A stretch of DNA of 40,061 bases from an uncultured Bacteroidales bacterium (lineage in GTDB: Bacteria; Bacteroidota; Bacteroidia; Bacteroidales; Paludibacteraceae), in assembly GCA_900321605.1 (NCBI GenBank), contig ONWR01000011.1, positions 56,212-96,272 on the forward strand, read 5' to 3'. The notes below the pieces were generated by a model. That model ran no database searches. It saw nothing but the letters and a program-made list of their open reading frames with translations, and was not told where the DNA came from. Positions 1-6,849 of this stretch are shown here, piece after piece. Each line of letters opens with the position of its first letter. The first letter of the stretch is position 1. The translations under genes and the position numbers were made by a program.

Positions 1-127
1 TAAAATCATGGATGTAACGTCTGCCATTACGCTGGCTACTGCCAATGAGCAAAGCCAATTGCAGCCGAAGAACGTACAAAACGTCTGCAAATCCCTTGCA
101 AAACAACTTCTGGAAAAGCAACAATGA
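1..127 (+). CDS. 3' end of a CsgG/LpoB-like exported protein (partial)
   Basis: Only the last 41 codons are present. The frame is open from base 2 and ends at TGA 125-127, overlapping the next gene by ATGA, which indicates translational coupling. The residues (KIMDVTSAITLAT, then QNVCKSLAKQLLEK) resemble the end of the CsgG/LpoB-like domain in the next gene (LVDVETGRV, then KDCAEVAKSLLG): a statement about a factor written by the protein, followed by a terminal amphipathic helix. It is therefore probably a paralogue of the next gene's N-terminal half. The family is periplasmic or outer-membrane associated and binds peptidoglycan synthases or forms secretion channels; which role applies here cannot be told. 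Confidence 0.55.
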   Translation, partial: KIMDVTSAITLATANEQSQLQPKNVQNVCKSLAKQLLEKQQ

Positions 128-1404
128 AAAAACTATTAATCATTTTGCTTTCAGCTCTCTCGCTGGCGGCGGTGGCACAAGAAGAAGTAAAGCGTATTGC
201 TATTCTTGAAACGGTTGACAGGGCTGGCGATGTCAATCTTGGCGTAAAGAATCTTTTGCGCCAGAGTATTACTTTTGGTATAAACCGTGTCGCAGGTTAT
301 GAAGGTTACAATCGTGTTGATATGGCTCAAATAACCGGTGAGCATAATTTCCAGCGTACAGGATATGTGAGCGATACGGATATTAAGAAATTAGGTGCGA
401 TGACAGGCGCGCAATATGTCCTTATAGCAGAGGCTACCAACTATGACGCTACACATATATTAGTCTTCGCCAATTTGGTAGATGTGGAGACAGGCCGTGT
501 TACCAACTCTTCTATTCCCAAAGTGGCAGGTATTGATCCCGAACAAATGTATAAGGACTGCGCAGAAGTAGCCAAATCATTATTAGGAATTACAACTTCT
601 GGCTCCAATACATCGTCATACAGAGGTTCGTTTAATAATTCCACGCCATCTTATAATAGTTCCGCCAATCAAAATTTCACGGAAGATGCTTGGGGTATCA
701 ATATGAAGATGATTTGGGTAGAAGGCGGAGAGTTTATGATGGGATGCACTTCCGAGCAGAGTGATTGCAATGATAATGAGAAAAATGTGCGTCGTGTGAC
801 GGTTGACGGATTCTATATTGGTATGTTGGAAGTAACGCAGTCACAATGGGAGAAAGTCATGGGTACTTCCGTTTCTCAGCAGTGGAATAAGGCAAATAGC
901 AGTTGGTCATTGCGCGGAGTTGGACCAGATTACCCGATGTATTACGTCAGTTGGGAAGAAGCAGACGAGTTCTGCCGCCTGCTGAGCAACAAGACGGGTA
1001 GAACATATACTCTGCCTACCGAGGCACAATGGGAATATGCGGCTCGTGGAGGCAAGAAAGCAGATGGCACCAAGTACGCGGGCAGCAATATGATTGATGC
1101 AGTGGCTTGGTATTATGAAAATAGTAGCAGTAGCACACATCCTTGTGGTACGAAGCGCGCTAATGCACTTGGTATCTATGACATGAGCGGTAATGTATGG
1201 GAATGGTGCAAAGATTGGTATAGCAGCAGTTATACCAGTTACGACACGAACAATCCTACCGGTCCGTTGTCGGGTTCAAGCCGCGTGTTTCGGGGTGGTG
1301 CATGGAGCAACGTCGCCTCTTACTGCCGCGTGGCGGTTCGTAACTACTTCTCGCCCGGCAACCGAACCTGCGGCCTTGGCTTCCGCGTGGTACTCCTCCC
1401 GTGA
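124..1404 (+). CDS. Exported CsgG/LpoB-like plus FGE-sulfatase-like fusion protein, possible variable lectin-fold display protein
   Basis: This 426-aa protein has a signal peptide (MKKLLIILLSALSLAAVAQ), a CsgG/LpoB-like alpha/beta domain at about 22-155, a Ser/Asn-rich linker at about 158-185, and a formylglycine-generating-enzyme-like (FGE-sulfatase) domain at about 190-426. The FGE domain is marked by MIWVEGGEFMMG, LPTEAQWEYAARGG, MSGNVWEWCKDW, FRGGAW and the terminal GFRVVLLP. Such domains in bacterial surface proteins are usually non-enzymatic C-type lectin folds. The last 40 residues look like variable regions of diversity-generating retroelements: the proposed variable codons nearly all end in C or T, and the stretch is more GC-rich than the rest of the gene. 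It overlaps the preceding gene by 4 bp. The domain calls are firm; a binding role is inferred. Confidence 0.8.
   Translation: MKKLLIILLSALSLAAVAQEEVKRIAILETVDRAGDVNLGVKNLLRQSITFGINRVAGYEGYNRVDMAQITGEHNFQRTGYVSDTDIKKLGAMTGAQYVLIAEATNYDATHILVFANLVDVETGRVTNSSIPKVAGIDPEQMYKDCAEVAKSLLGITTSGSNTSSYRGSFNNSTPSYNSSANQNFTEDAWGINMKMIWVEGGEFMMGCTSEQSDCNDNEKNVRRVTVDGFYIGMLEVTQSQWEKVMGTSVSQQWNKANSSWSLRGVGPDYPMYYVSWEEADEFCRLLSNKTGRTYTLPTEAQWEYAARGGKKADGTKYAGSNMIDAVAWYYENSSSSTHPCGTKRANALGIYDMSGNVWEWCKDWYSSSYTSYDTNNPTGPLSGSSRVFRGGAWSNVASYCRVAVRNYFSPGNRTCGLGFRVVLLP
1282..1404 (+). other. Candidate diversity-generating-retroelement variable region
   Basis: The 3' end of the FGE-like gene encodes the FRGGAWSN to GFRVV segment. 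Codons at the sites that vary in TvpA-type variable regions read GTC, TAC, GTT, TAC, TTC, ACC, TGC and GGC. All keep C or T in the third position, as expected if a template carries AAC or AAT at each and only adenines are mutated. No template repeat or reverse transcriptase is in the window, so this is inference. Confidence 0.45.
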
Positions 1405-1481
1405 GTTTATTGCGGAGAATGATGATGATGTAAGCGGCATGACCGGTGAATAGACATTGTAAATAATAATGGGAATAAATC

Positions 1482-1808
1482 ATGAAAAAACTATTACTTA
1501 TCTTCCTCTCCGCCTTCTCGCTGACTGCTTTTGCGCAGCAGAAATCGGTGGCGGTATTGGAGCCGATATGCCGCGATAATAGCGTAGGCACTTTCTATCA
1601 TCAGATTATCCGCGGATCAATGGAGAGCGCTGTTACGGCAACGGATGAATATGTCTCCTATGACCGCACCGCTTTTGACAAAGTGCTGGAGGAGCACGGC
1701 AACTACCTGAACGGCAAGCCAGATGGCGAATGGACACGAAGAACTGTTGCCGGTAATTATCAAAAAGCGCATTTCTCCAATGGGGTCATGACCAGTAGCT
1801 ATCGTTAA
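1482..1808 (+). CDS. Short exported protein: half CsgG/LpoB-like domain joined to a MORN-like tail
   Basis: This 108-aa product begins with a signal peptide (MKKLLLIFLSAFSLTAFAQ) closely matching that of the gene at 124. Residues 20-65 (SVAVLEP, DRTAFDKVLEEH) match the first half of a CsgG/LpoB-like domain. The text then changes abruptly to NYLNGKPDGEWTRR, which resembles a MORN-type NGKxxGEW repeat. The usual second half of the domain, present in the gene at 124 as the GAMTGAQYVLIAE segment, is missing. The gene looks like a deletion or recombination product, though the reading frame is intact. It lies 77 bp after the FGE gene and 18 bp before the next, so it probably belongs to one operon. 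Function unknown. Confidence 0.6.
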   Translation: MKKLLLIFLSAFSLTAFAQQKSVAVLEPICRDNSVGTFYHQIIRGSMESAVTATDEYVSYDRTAFDKVLEEHGNYLNGKPDGEWTRRTVAGNYQKAHFSNGVMTSSYR

Positions 1809-1826
1809 TTTGAATAATCAATGCAT

Positions 1827-2897
1827 ATGAAAAAAACTATTCTTCTTTTTCTTTCCGTTCTATCTTTGAACGTGTTTGCGCAACAACCTAATTGGTACGA
1901 TGACGGCGAACGGGCAATGGAGTATCCCGCAGGCAAGTATTTCACCGGCTTTGCAGAAGGACAAAAACGGAGCAATGAGAGCCTTGAAGCAGCTATGTCG
2001 CGGATAAAGAACGCAGCACGAGTTGAGGCTGTCAGTACCATCCGCGTGCATGTGCAGAATACCACGAATATCAATGGTCTCAGCCGCACATTGGAATCCA
2101 TGGAAGGCACATTCTATCAATCAATAGAAGAGTTTTCTTCTCGGACAACCACCTCCGTGGATATGGAAATTCCTGGATTGCAGATTGATGCGTGGCGTAA
2201 CCCGCAGACGGGTGACATAGCAGCATTTGCGTATGTTAAAAAGAGCTCACTCATTCGCCAATTGGAAAAGAAAATCACGGTGTGTCTTACCAAGATTGAG
2301 ACTTCGCTTGACCAGATTGATCAATTGATTGGCAATGGCCAGAAATTGCAAGCGCGAGACTTGGCACAGAAAACATTACCACAATTTGCAGAAGTGGATG
2401 AGGCACAGAAACTTCTTGCCGCCGTGGACGAGAACGCTGATGAGGAAAGCCTGCAATTGCAGGAGACTCGCAACCTGCAACGTCGTTTAATTGATTTTGT
2501 CGCTCAATTGAAAAACGGACTGAATATCTATATCTCTTGCCATGCATATATGTTCGGACAGAATTACAATGCCTTGAATGGAGAAATCGAAGGAGCGTTA
2601 AGCCCGATGGGATGCACATTTGTTAATAGAGCAGACCAATCGGATTGGGCAATATATATTACTGCTTCTGCGCGTGAATATAATAAGATAGGTGAGGGTA
2701 ATGATGCACAATACGTTGTGTATATTGACACGAAGCTATCTATTGACAAGACAACTACAGGGCAACGTATCTATGAAGAACAACTGAAACCGGAGAAAGG
2801 AATGTGGAATTTTAGTTATGAGCAAGCCGCTCGTGCCGGCTATAAACAAATAGCTCCTAAGCTTAGTGCCATCATCAAAAAGCAAATACAGCAATAG
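1827..2897 (+). CDS. LPP20-like exported protein
   Basis: This is a 356-aa protein when started at ATG 1827 (MKKTILLFLSVLSLNVFAQ, a clean signal peptide); the ATG two codons upstream at 1821 is less likely. The mature N terminus, with PNWYDDGERAMEYPAGKYFTG and a following alanine-rich helix with a conserved AR, has the layout of LPP20 and related proteins. A helical middle (about 145-215) and a second alpha/beta part (about 225-356) follow. It lacks a lipobox cysteine. It ends the envelope gene set that begins before base 1 and is followed by a strong terminator. The family is outer-membrane associated in other bacteria; its role here is not known. Confidence 0.65.
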   Translation: MKKTILLFLSVLSLNVFAQQPNWYDDGERAMEYPAGKYFTGFAEGQKRSNESLEAAMSRIKNAARVEAVSTIRVHVQNTTNINGLSRTLESMEGTFYQSIEEFSSRTTTSVDMEIPGLQIDAWRNPQTGDIAAFAYVKKSSLIRQLEKKITVCLTKIETSLDQIDQLIGNGQKLQARDLAQKTLPQFAEVDEAQKLLAAVDENADEESLQLQETRNLQRRLIDFVAQLKNGLNIYISCHAYMFGQNYNALNGEIEGALSPMGCTFVNRADQSDWAIYITASAREYNKIGEGNDAQYVVYIDTKLSIDKTTTGQRIYEEQLKPEKGMWNFSYEQAARAGYKQIAPKLSAIIKKQIQQ

Positions 2898-2923
2898 GCA
2901 AAAAGCCCAAATAACATCCGTCA

Positions 2924-2957
2924 ATGCCAATCTCATTCGAGGTTGGCGTTTTTCTTG
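2924..2957 (+). terminator. Intrinsic terminator after the LPP20-like gene
   Basis: An 11-bp stem (2924-2934 with 2939-2949, two G-U pairs) and a 4-base loop are followed by a T-rich run. It lies 26 bp after the stop codon. Confidence 0.8.
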
Positions 2958-2991
2958 TTTTTGAAACACGTAAGAGTTTTGCCGAGAATCA

Positions 2992-3102
2992 ACGTTCGAA
3001 CGGCGATTTTTATGGTTATTTTCGATTTTCGAACGGCGAAATTAGGTAAGTTGAGACCGTTCAGCTTGGGGAAACATAATGAAAAAAGAGTTTCGAAACT
3101 CT
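2992..3102. repeat. Direct repeat TTCGAACGGCGA and palindrome in an intergenic stretch
   Basis: TTCGAACGGCGA occurs twice about 40 bp apart, near 2994 and 3033. A perfect 16-bp palindrome AGAGTTTCGAAACTCT lies at 3087-3102 between A-runs and could act as a terminator in either direction. A related A-run/AGAGTTTGTAAACT block precedes the second small unit near 4490. Confidence 0.5.
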
Positions 3103-3162
3103 AAAAAATGCGCAAAAAAACATATGTGCTTGACACAATAAGCAATTTTTTTTTCAAAAATG

Positions 3163-3194
3163 CTTGCACAATTCAGCAATTTTTTGTAATTTTG
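3163..3194 (+). promoter_or_regulatory. Bacteroidota-type promoter, upstream of small unit 1
   Basis: CTTG at 3163-3166 and TAATTTTG at 3187-3194 are separated by exactly 20 bp and followed by CAGCC. The surrounding sequence resembles the promoter at 4529-4560 (shared TTGCACA, TTCA and TTTGCAGC). Confidence 0.55.
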
Positions 3195-3232
3195 CAGCCG
3201 AATGGGTTCTTGTATTAAAGTTTGAAAATAAA

Positions 3233-3264
3233 TTTGCATATCTCCCCCAAAAGCATTACCTTTG
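3233..3264 (+). promoter_or_regulatory. Bacteroidota-type promoter, small unit 1
   Basis: TTTG at 3233-3236 and TACCTTTG at 3257-3264 have 20-bp spacing, an exact match to the consensus. Transcription should start near 3271, directly before a hairpin. Confidence 0.75.
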
Positions 3265-3328
3265 CAATTAATTACTGACGAAATTTGTATAAAAAGCAAT
3301 TTTCGTCAGTAGAAAAAAAGGTAGTACT

Positions 3329-3382
3329 ATGATAAAGAGAATCCTATCTGCCCAACTACGTTCTGCACATCTAATCATCTGA
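3329..3382 (+). CDS. 17-aa small ORF between two hairpins
   Basis: The ORF encodes MIKRILSAQLRSAHLII and ends in TGA. The ATG follows an A/G-rich stretch (AGAAAAAAAGG) after a 5' hairpin, and the stop is six bases before a long hairpin. The peptide is basic at its N terminus with a hydrophobic end; it is too short for a family call. It may instead be a chance ORF in a small RNA. Confidence 0.3.
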   Translation: MIKRILSAQLRSAHLII

Positions 3383-3388
3383 TTAGGC

Positions 3389-3430
3389 AAGCAAAAGAGC
3401 AATCACTTTGAAATGGTTGCTCTTTTGCTT
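3389..3430. terminator. Long hairpin between converging units
   Basis: A perfect 14-bp stem (AAGCAAAAGAGCAA and its complement) encloses a 14-base loop. It lies between the small + strand unit and the 3' end of the - strand gene at 3479. There is no long T-tract, so it may be a bidirectional terminator or RNA-stabilising structure. Confidence 0.6.
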
Positions 3431-3478
3431 ACTTGAATATGAAATATCCCTCATTTAATGTATTAATAGGAGTAATCT

Positions 3479-4324
3479 TTATTGGACATCTTTGACAAGT
3501 CGAACGGCTAAACCATATGTGCGAAGTATATATCCAACCTGCAAACTACTAAAATTCATATAATATGCAGCCGCTTCACCATTAATAGCACCACTTACAC
3601 TATTCGGGGTTGATGACCAATAATTACATTCATAATCACTTATTTCAGTATTATAGCGGCTGCCTGCATTAGGTAAAAAGACAGCACCCGCAATCTCCAT
3701 TTTAATCCATTGATTAATGGTATAGGTATTTTCTGATGGTTTCTTAGCATCTGCTTGAAAACTTACTCCATTGGGGAGTACGAAATTATCTGGCAAAAGA
3801 ATGTATCCATTCTTATTATTCACTTTGGCACAACCGCGTAAGTTTCTTGCATTTGTTCTATTATTAAAAAGATAATCCCATTCGTCTTTTGATAGAGTTC
3901 GCCATGTATTGGCTTTGTTACCTCCATTGCTAATGGGATTTAGACCCCAATCATTGAAATAGGAGTACTTTTTGTAATCCGTATCTGTTTTAGTGGGATT
4001 ATATCCGGTACCCCATCCAAATAAATCGATCCAATTACTGCAACTTGATGAAATATTTTTATTTGCGTCACCAATCGTATCATATTGCTGTTCTGCAAAT
4101 CGCCACGTATCTGTTTGTCATAAATATTGTAAGTTTCCTTGTGAGAATTGAACTTTTTGATTTGCACTTGTAGAGAAGGTACCTGGTAAAACTCCTCCTA
4201 CTATTTCTAATCTTTTAACTATTTCCGGTTCTTCGGAATTAGCTTTATTTGACTTTTTTTCACAACTTCCCAGAATAATGCCACTAAGGCAGAGTGTTGC
4301 CATAAATAGGTACTTTGTTTTCAT
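3479..4324 (-). pseudogene. FISUMP-type lipoprotein gene interrupted by one in-frame TGA
   Basis: From ATG 4324 the product starts with a lipoprotein signal (ATLCLSGIILGSC, lipobox Cys about residue 21) and runs to FSQGNLQYL. It then meets TGA at 4120-4118. The same frame continues without further stops through TDTWRFAEQQYD, DLFGWGTGYNP, TWRTLSKDEWDYLF, NGYILLPDNFVLP and NYWSSTPN to a natural stop at 3479. These are the landmarks of the FISUMP (Fibrobacter major paralogous) domain, and the protein is a divergent relative of the gene at 37425. A single point mutation explains the break. TGA serves as a normal stop elsewhere in the window, so recoding is unlikely. A consensus promoter precedes it, so the loss may be recent or a sequence error. 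Confidence 0.75.
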
Positions 4325-4399
4325 ATTTATAAATTTATATTTGCCTACTCTTTATCGGATTTTCGGCTTACTCCGTGTTTCTCTATATTATTTCGGTTG

Positions 4400-4431
4400 C
4401 AAAATTAATATATTTTTTTGAATTATGCAAA
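4400..4431 (-). promoter_or_regulatory. Promoter of the interrupted FISUMP lipoprotein gene
   Basis: On the minus strand, TTTG (4431-4428) and TAATTTTG (4407-4400) are 20 bp apart, about 75 bp upstream of the start codon. Confidence 0.7.
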
Positions 4432-4528
4432 TATTAAATGAAAAAATGTTAAAAAATATCCTATTAATATTTTATATATGATTGAATGGAACAAAAAAAG
4501 AGTTTGTAAACTTTTTTTATGCAAAAAA

Positions 4529-4560
4529 TTTGCACAGTTCAAAAAATTGTTGTATCTTTG
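4529..4560 (+). promoter_or_regulatory. Promoter of small unit 2 (leader of the gene at 4829)
   Basis: TTTG 4529-4532 and TATCTTTG 4553-4560 are 20 bp apart. No second promoter is seen between here and the gene at 4829. Confidence 0.75.
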
Positions 4561-4603
4561 CAGCGGATTTGAAATTTACAACATTTTTTAACAGCATATC
4601 TCT

Positions 4604-4708
4604 ATGAAACTCTCTTTGAATACTTCTTTCTGCAAACTGCAAGCTTTCGAACTTATTCGAGAAGCCGCTTTTTTGTGCGCAGAAGCAGGACGAGTAGCTC
4701 AGGAGTAG
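4604..4708 (+). CDS. 34-aa small ORF in a leader, possible leader peptide
   Basis: The ORF starts at ATG 4604, about 40 bases after the predicted transcription start, and ends at TAG 4706-4708. The peptide begins MKLSLNTSFCKLQAFEL and ends AEAGRVAQE. It has no run of a single amino acid that would reveal the regulated pathway. A strong terminator follows 28 bases after the stop. The order promoter, short ORF, terminator, long gene is the layout of an attenuator, but a stand-alone small protein or a small RNA is equally possible. Confidence 0.35.
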   Translation: MKLSLNTSFCKLQAFELIREAAFLCAEAGRVAQE

Positions 4709-4736
4709 CAGGGAATAGGTAGAGAAAACCCTTAAA

Positions 4737-4764
4737 AGGCGTCCTTCTTCGGGCGCCTTTTTTT
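4737..4764 (+). terminator. Strong intrinsic terminator ahead of the gene at 4829
   Basis: An 8-bp GC-rich stem (AGGCGTCC with GGGCGCCT, one G-T pair) and loop TTCTTC are followed by seven T. It lies 65 bp before the start codon at 4829. Confidence 0.85.
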
Positions 4765-4828
4765 GGGCGGGTATATGACCTACGTTGGAGACAGTTAACA
4801 TTCATTAATATAATAAATTCGTATCATT

Positions 4829-6145
4829 ATGAAAACGAAACAAATTTCTGATTTCCTCAACTTGGTTGGCACACATGGTTGTTTATTCTATGTAGACCAA
4901 GATCCCGAATCCGGCAGAAAAGGGGGAATCTTTCTCATTGAAAGCCTTTGCCGTATGGATGACAAACCGAGTGAATACGACACTCTCCATCGAGCCGAAT
5001 TGAATGCACTTACTAATAGCAATGCCATCATTACTGGAACCTTGGGGGAACTTTTCTACTTTTGTGCTACTTCTAAAAAATATCTATGGAACGACTGGAT
5101 TAATCGAATCTGGATCCCTAAACCCACGTCCTTAAAGACAAAACAACGATTAAATATCTTAATTGAAGAATGTCGCAATTGGCTACGAGCTGACAAACAG
5201 ATTCTGAATGCCTTTCTTGATAAAGAAGTCATGAACTATGTTGAGAGTACGTTCAATAAAGCCCTTGAAACGATTCTGAAAAGTATTATCGAAGAAACGC
5301 ATGACTTGATCTGGAGTATAGAAGCCAATTTGCCATACAATAATAAATTTGGATTCGCTTCTCGTTTCCTCAATTATATGATCATACGAAATGCTTGCGA
5401 ACATATTCTGACCAATGCGCCAAATGTCGATCTACGCGCTAAAATGGCCTTAGAATATTTTTCCGAGAAAGAGATAGAATTCCCCCTTGATCAGCTCAAT
5501 TTAAAAATCAATAAAACGGATTTTGATAATGCCTGCAAATCTTATATTGTTAGAGTGCTCAAATCAAAACAACCGGAAACAGATTTGAATATAATCGCTC
5601 GGATGGGAACTTCTTTGGATGAACATAGAAAGGATTGGAAATGGATGATTGAAAAGGAATTTGATAAATACAAGTTAGAAAAGAACAATATGGGTCTTTT
5701 AGAGAAGCATATTGCCGACTTTCTCAAGACCGCCTCATATGGACTCTTTCAATATATCCTCAGAGAATATGATCTGGAAGAGAGCGATAAAGAAACATAT
5801 CGGAAAATAATCAATGACTTGTTTCCGGATTATCAACAAAATACTAATGAGGAACTACACGATAACAAGACCGGCAATATCTTGGATCCAAATTCGCCCT
5901 TGATGACATCCAAACACACTGAGCAGGAATGTCTCAACAAAATCCGATACTCTATTATCATGTACAAAAAGAAATCTGACAAATGCAGAGCAATCAAAAA
6001 TCTGGACGGAGAATATATCAACCTTAAGGCGATGAACAACAATGATGAGAGGGCTAACTTCTTTAACCAATTTATTCCTGAAGGCCAAAAGAAGATTACC
6101 GCCTCAGACATCTCCAAAGCGTTTGCATCCATCCCAAAACACTGA
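4829..6145 (+). CDS. Orphan 438-aa soluble protein, function unknown
   Basis: The start at ATG 4829 (MKTKQISDFLNLVGTHGCLF) follows an AT-rich leader. No signal peptide, membrane helix or recognisable catalytic motif is seen. The protein is mainly helical and charged; the middle (about 95-300) has long Lys/Glu/Asp-rich helices, and the C terminus (about 370-438) contains YSIIMYKKKSDKCRA and ITASDISKAFASI. Codon use is more AT-rich than in the housekeeping genes. It stands alone between a terminator upstream and a terminator downstream. The small promoter unit at 4529 is the only visible source of transcription. It could be an accessory or defence-type protein, but nothing in the sequence proves this. 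Confidence 0.6.
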   Translation: MKTKQISDFLNLVGTHGCLFYVDQDPESGRKGGIFLIESLCRMDDKPSEYDTLHRAELNALTNSNAIITGTLGELFYFCATSKKYLWNDWINRIWIPKPTSLKTKQRLNILIEECRNWLRADKQILNAFLDKEVMNYVESTFNKALETILKSIIEETHDLIWSIEANLPYNNKFGFASRFLNYMIIRNACEHILTNAPNVDLRAKMALEYFSEKEIEFPLDQLNLKINKTDFDNACKSYIVRVLKSKQPETDLNIIARMGTSLDEHRKDWKWMIEKEFDKYKLEKNNMGLLEKHIADFLKTASYGLFQYILREYDLEESDKETYRKIINDLFPDYQQNTNEELHDNKTGNILDPNSPLMTSKHTEQECLNKIRYSIIMYKKKSDKCRAIKNLDGEYINLKAMNNNDERANFFNQFIPEGQKKITASDISKAFASIPKH

Positions 6146-6187
6146 TTTCTTCCTTTTTCTTCCTGTGTTCTTCCTATCTTTTATCCA

Positions 6188-6223
6188 TTGCGGCCTACTA
6201 TTTGTTAGACCGCAATTTTTTTT
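6188..6223 (+). terminator. Intrinsic terminator after the 438-aa gene
   Basis: The stem TTGCGG/CCGCAA (6188-6193 with 6210-6215), extended inward by CTA/TAG across a mismatch, is followed by eight T. The -33 box of the next promoter lies in its loop. Confidence 0.75.
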
Positions 6224-6232
6224 GTACCTTTG
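6201..6232 (+). promoter_or_regulatory. Promoter of the small-gene array
   Basis: TTTG 6201-6204 and TACCTTTG 6225-6232 are 20 bp apart. The start point near 6239 gives a leader of about 190 bases to the gene at 6433. Confidence 0.75.
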
Positions 6233-6247
6233 CACCGGATTTCAGAA

Positions 6248-6325
6248 ATGACCTCAGCTGCTTTTGGAACCATAATTGAAAAGCAACTCAAAATGCAAAA
6301 AGAAAAGAACCAAAAGAAAAAATAA
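6248..6325 (+). CDS. 25-aa Lys-rich small ORF in the leader of the small-gene array
   Basis: ATG 6248 lies about 9 bases after the predicted transcription start, and TAA ends the ORF at 6325. The peptide begins MTSAAFGTIIEKQLKMQ and ends in a lysine-rich tail. There is no ribosome-binding site and no known family. It may be a uORF or chance. Confidence 0.25.
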   Translation: MTSAAFGTIIEKQLKMQKEKNQKKK

Positions 6326-6432
6326 AATACTGGTGCTACATATAGGTGGTACATATAGCATACGCGTAACACCTTTTTGTAACACCCTAACAATTTAAAA
6401 TTTATCAATTTAACAATTTAACAATTATACTT

Positions 6433-6753
6433 ATGTGTACCTTTAATGACCTCTGGGCGCTGCTCCGTCAACATGGGTCCAGCCCCAAACAAGAAATCGA
6501 GTGTAACGAACTTTGGAATTCCTACAAACCGGAACTACAACAGTTTATCTTCGACACTATTCGTACTAAACTCGAGCAGAACAAATTTGTGCATTACAAT
6601 CCGATGAAAGCTATACAAGAAAACGCAAGAATACCACGCAAACAAATGCTTTCATACAAGGCCTACTATGCACGATATGGTACTACGATACCTCAAGATG
6701 GATGGAAAATGGTAAATCCGACTGGACAGAATGTATTTTATATTAAAACATAA
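6433..6753 (+). CDS. Small 106-aa protein, function unknown
   Basis: ATG 6433 follows AT-rich 8-bp repeats. The product begins MCTFNDLWALLRQHGSSPKQ and contains ELWNSYKPELQQFIFDTI, KFVHYNPMKAI and a C-terminal YYARYGTTIPQDGW with NPTGQNVFYI. It is soluble and has no signal peptide. The type is, from memory, a recurring uncharacterised Bacteroidales small protein, possibly DNA-associated given its basic helices, but no motif confirms a function. It heads the array of small genes and may be co-transcribed with the next. Confidence 0.6.
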   Translation: MCTFNDLWALLRQHGSSPKQEIECNELWNSYKPELQQFIFDTIRTKLEQNKFVHYNPMKAIQENARIPRKQMLSYKAYYARYGTTIPQDGWKMVNPTGQNVFYIKT

Positions 6754-6776
6754 ACTGCCTTTCTAATCCCATTAAC

Positions 6777-6809
6777 GAGACCACATCGCGACCACATCGC
6801 GACCACACC
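6777..6809. repeat. Three tandem 11-bp repeats, possible operator
   Basis: Units GAGACCACATC, GCGACCACATC and GCGACCACACC follow each other exactly, 41 bp before the start at 6850. The 11-bp period is close to one DNA turn, so copies face one side of the helix. Confidence 0.6.
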
Positions 6810-6849
6810 GAATAATTACAAATTTGTGCTCACATCAAATGTCATTTTT

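Larger units (their letters stand above)
3268..3430 (+). ncRNA. Candidate small structured RNA or mRNA with a 17-aa ORF
   Basis: A compact unit follows a consensus promoter. It has a 5' hairpin with an 11-bp perfect stem (3273-3283 with 3301-3311, 17-base loop), a purine-rich stretch, a 17-codon ORF (3329-3382), and a 3' hairpin with a 14-bp perfect stem (3389-3402 with 3417-3430). The layout resembles small regulatory RNAs or type I toxin mRNAs, but no family is recognised. Confidence 0.45.

Noticed and set aside
4118-4120. TGA recoded as a sense codon
   Set aside because: TGA ends many other intact genes in the window, including korA and frr-region neighbours, so the standard bacterial code holds.
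4685-4725. A GTAGCTCAGG-AGTAGC stretch resembling a tRNA D-arm
   Set aside because: No acceptor stem, anticodon arm or T-arm can be built around it; it lies inside the 34-codon ORF.
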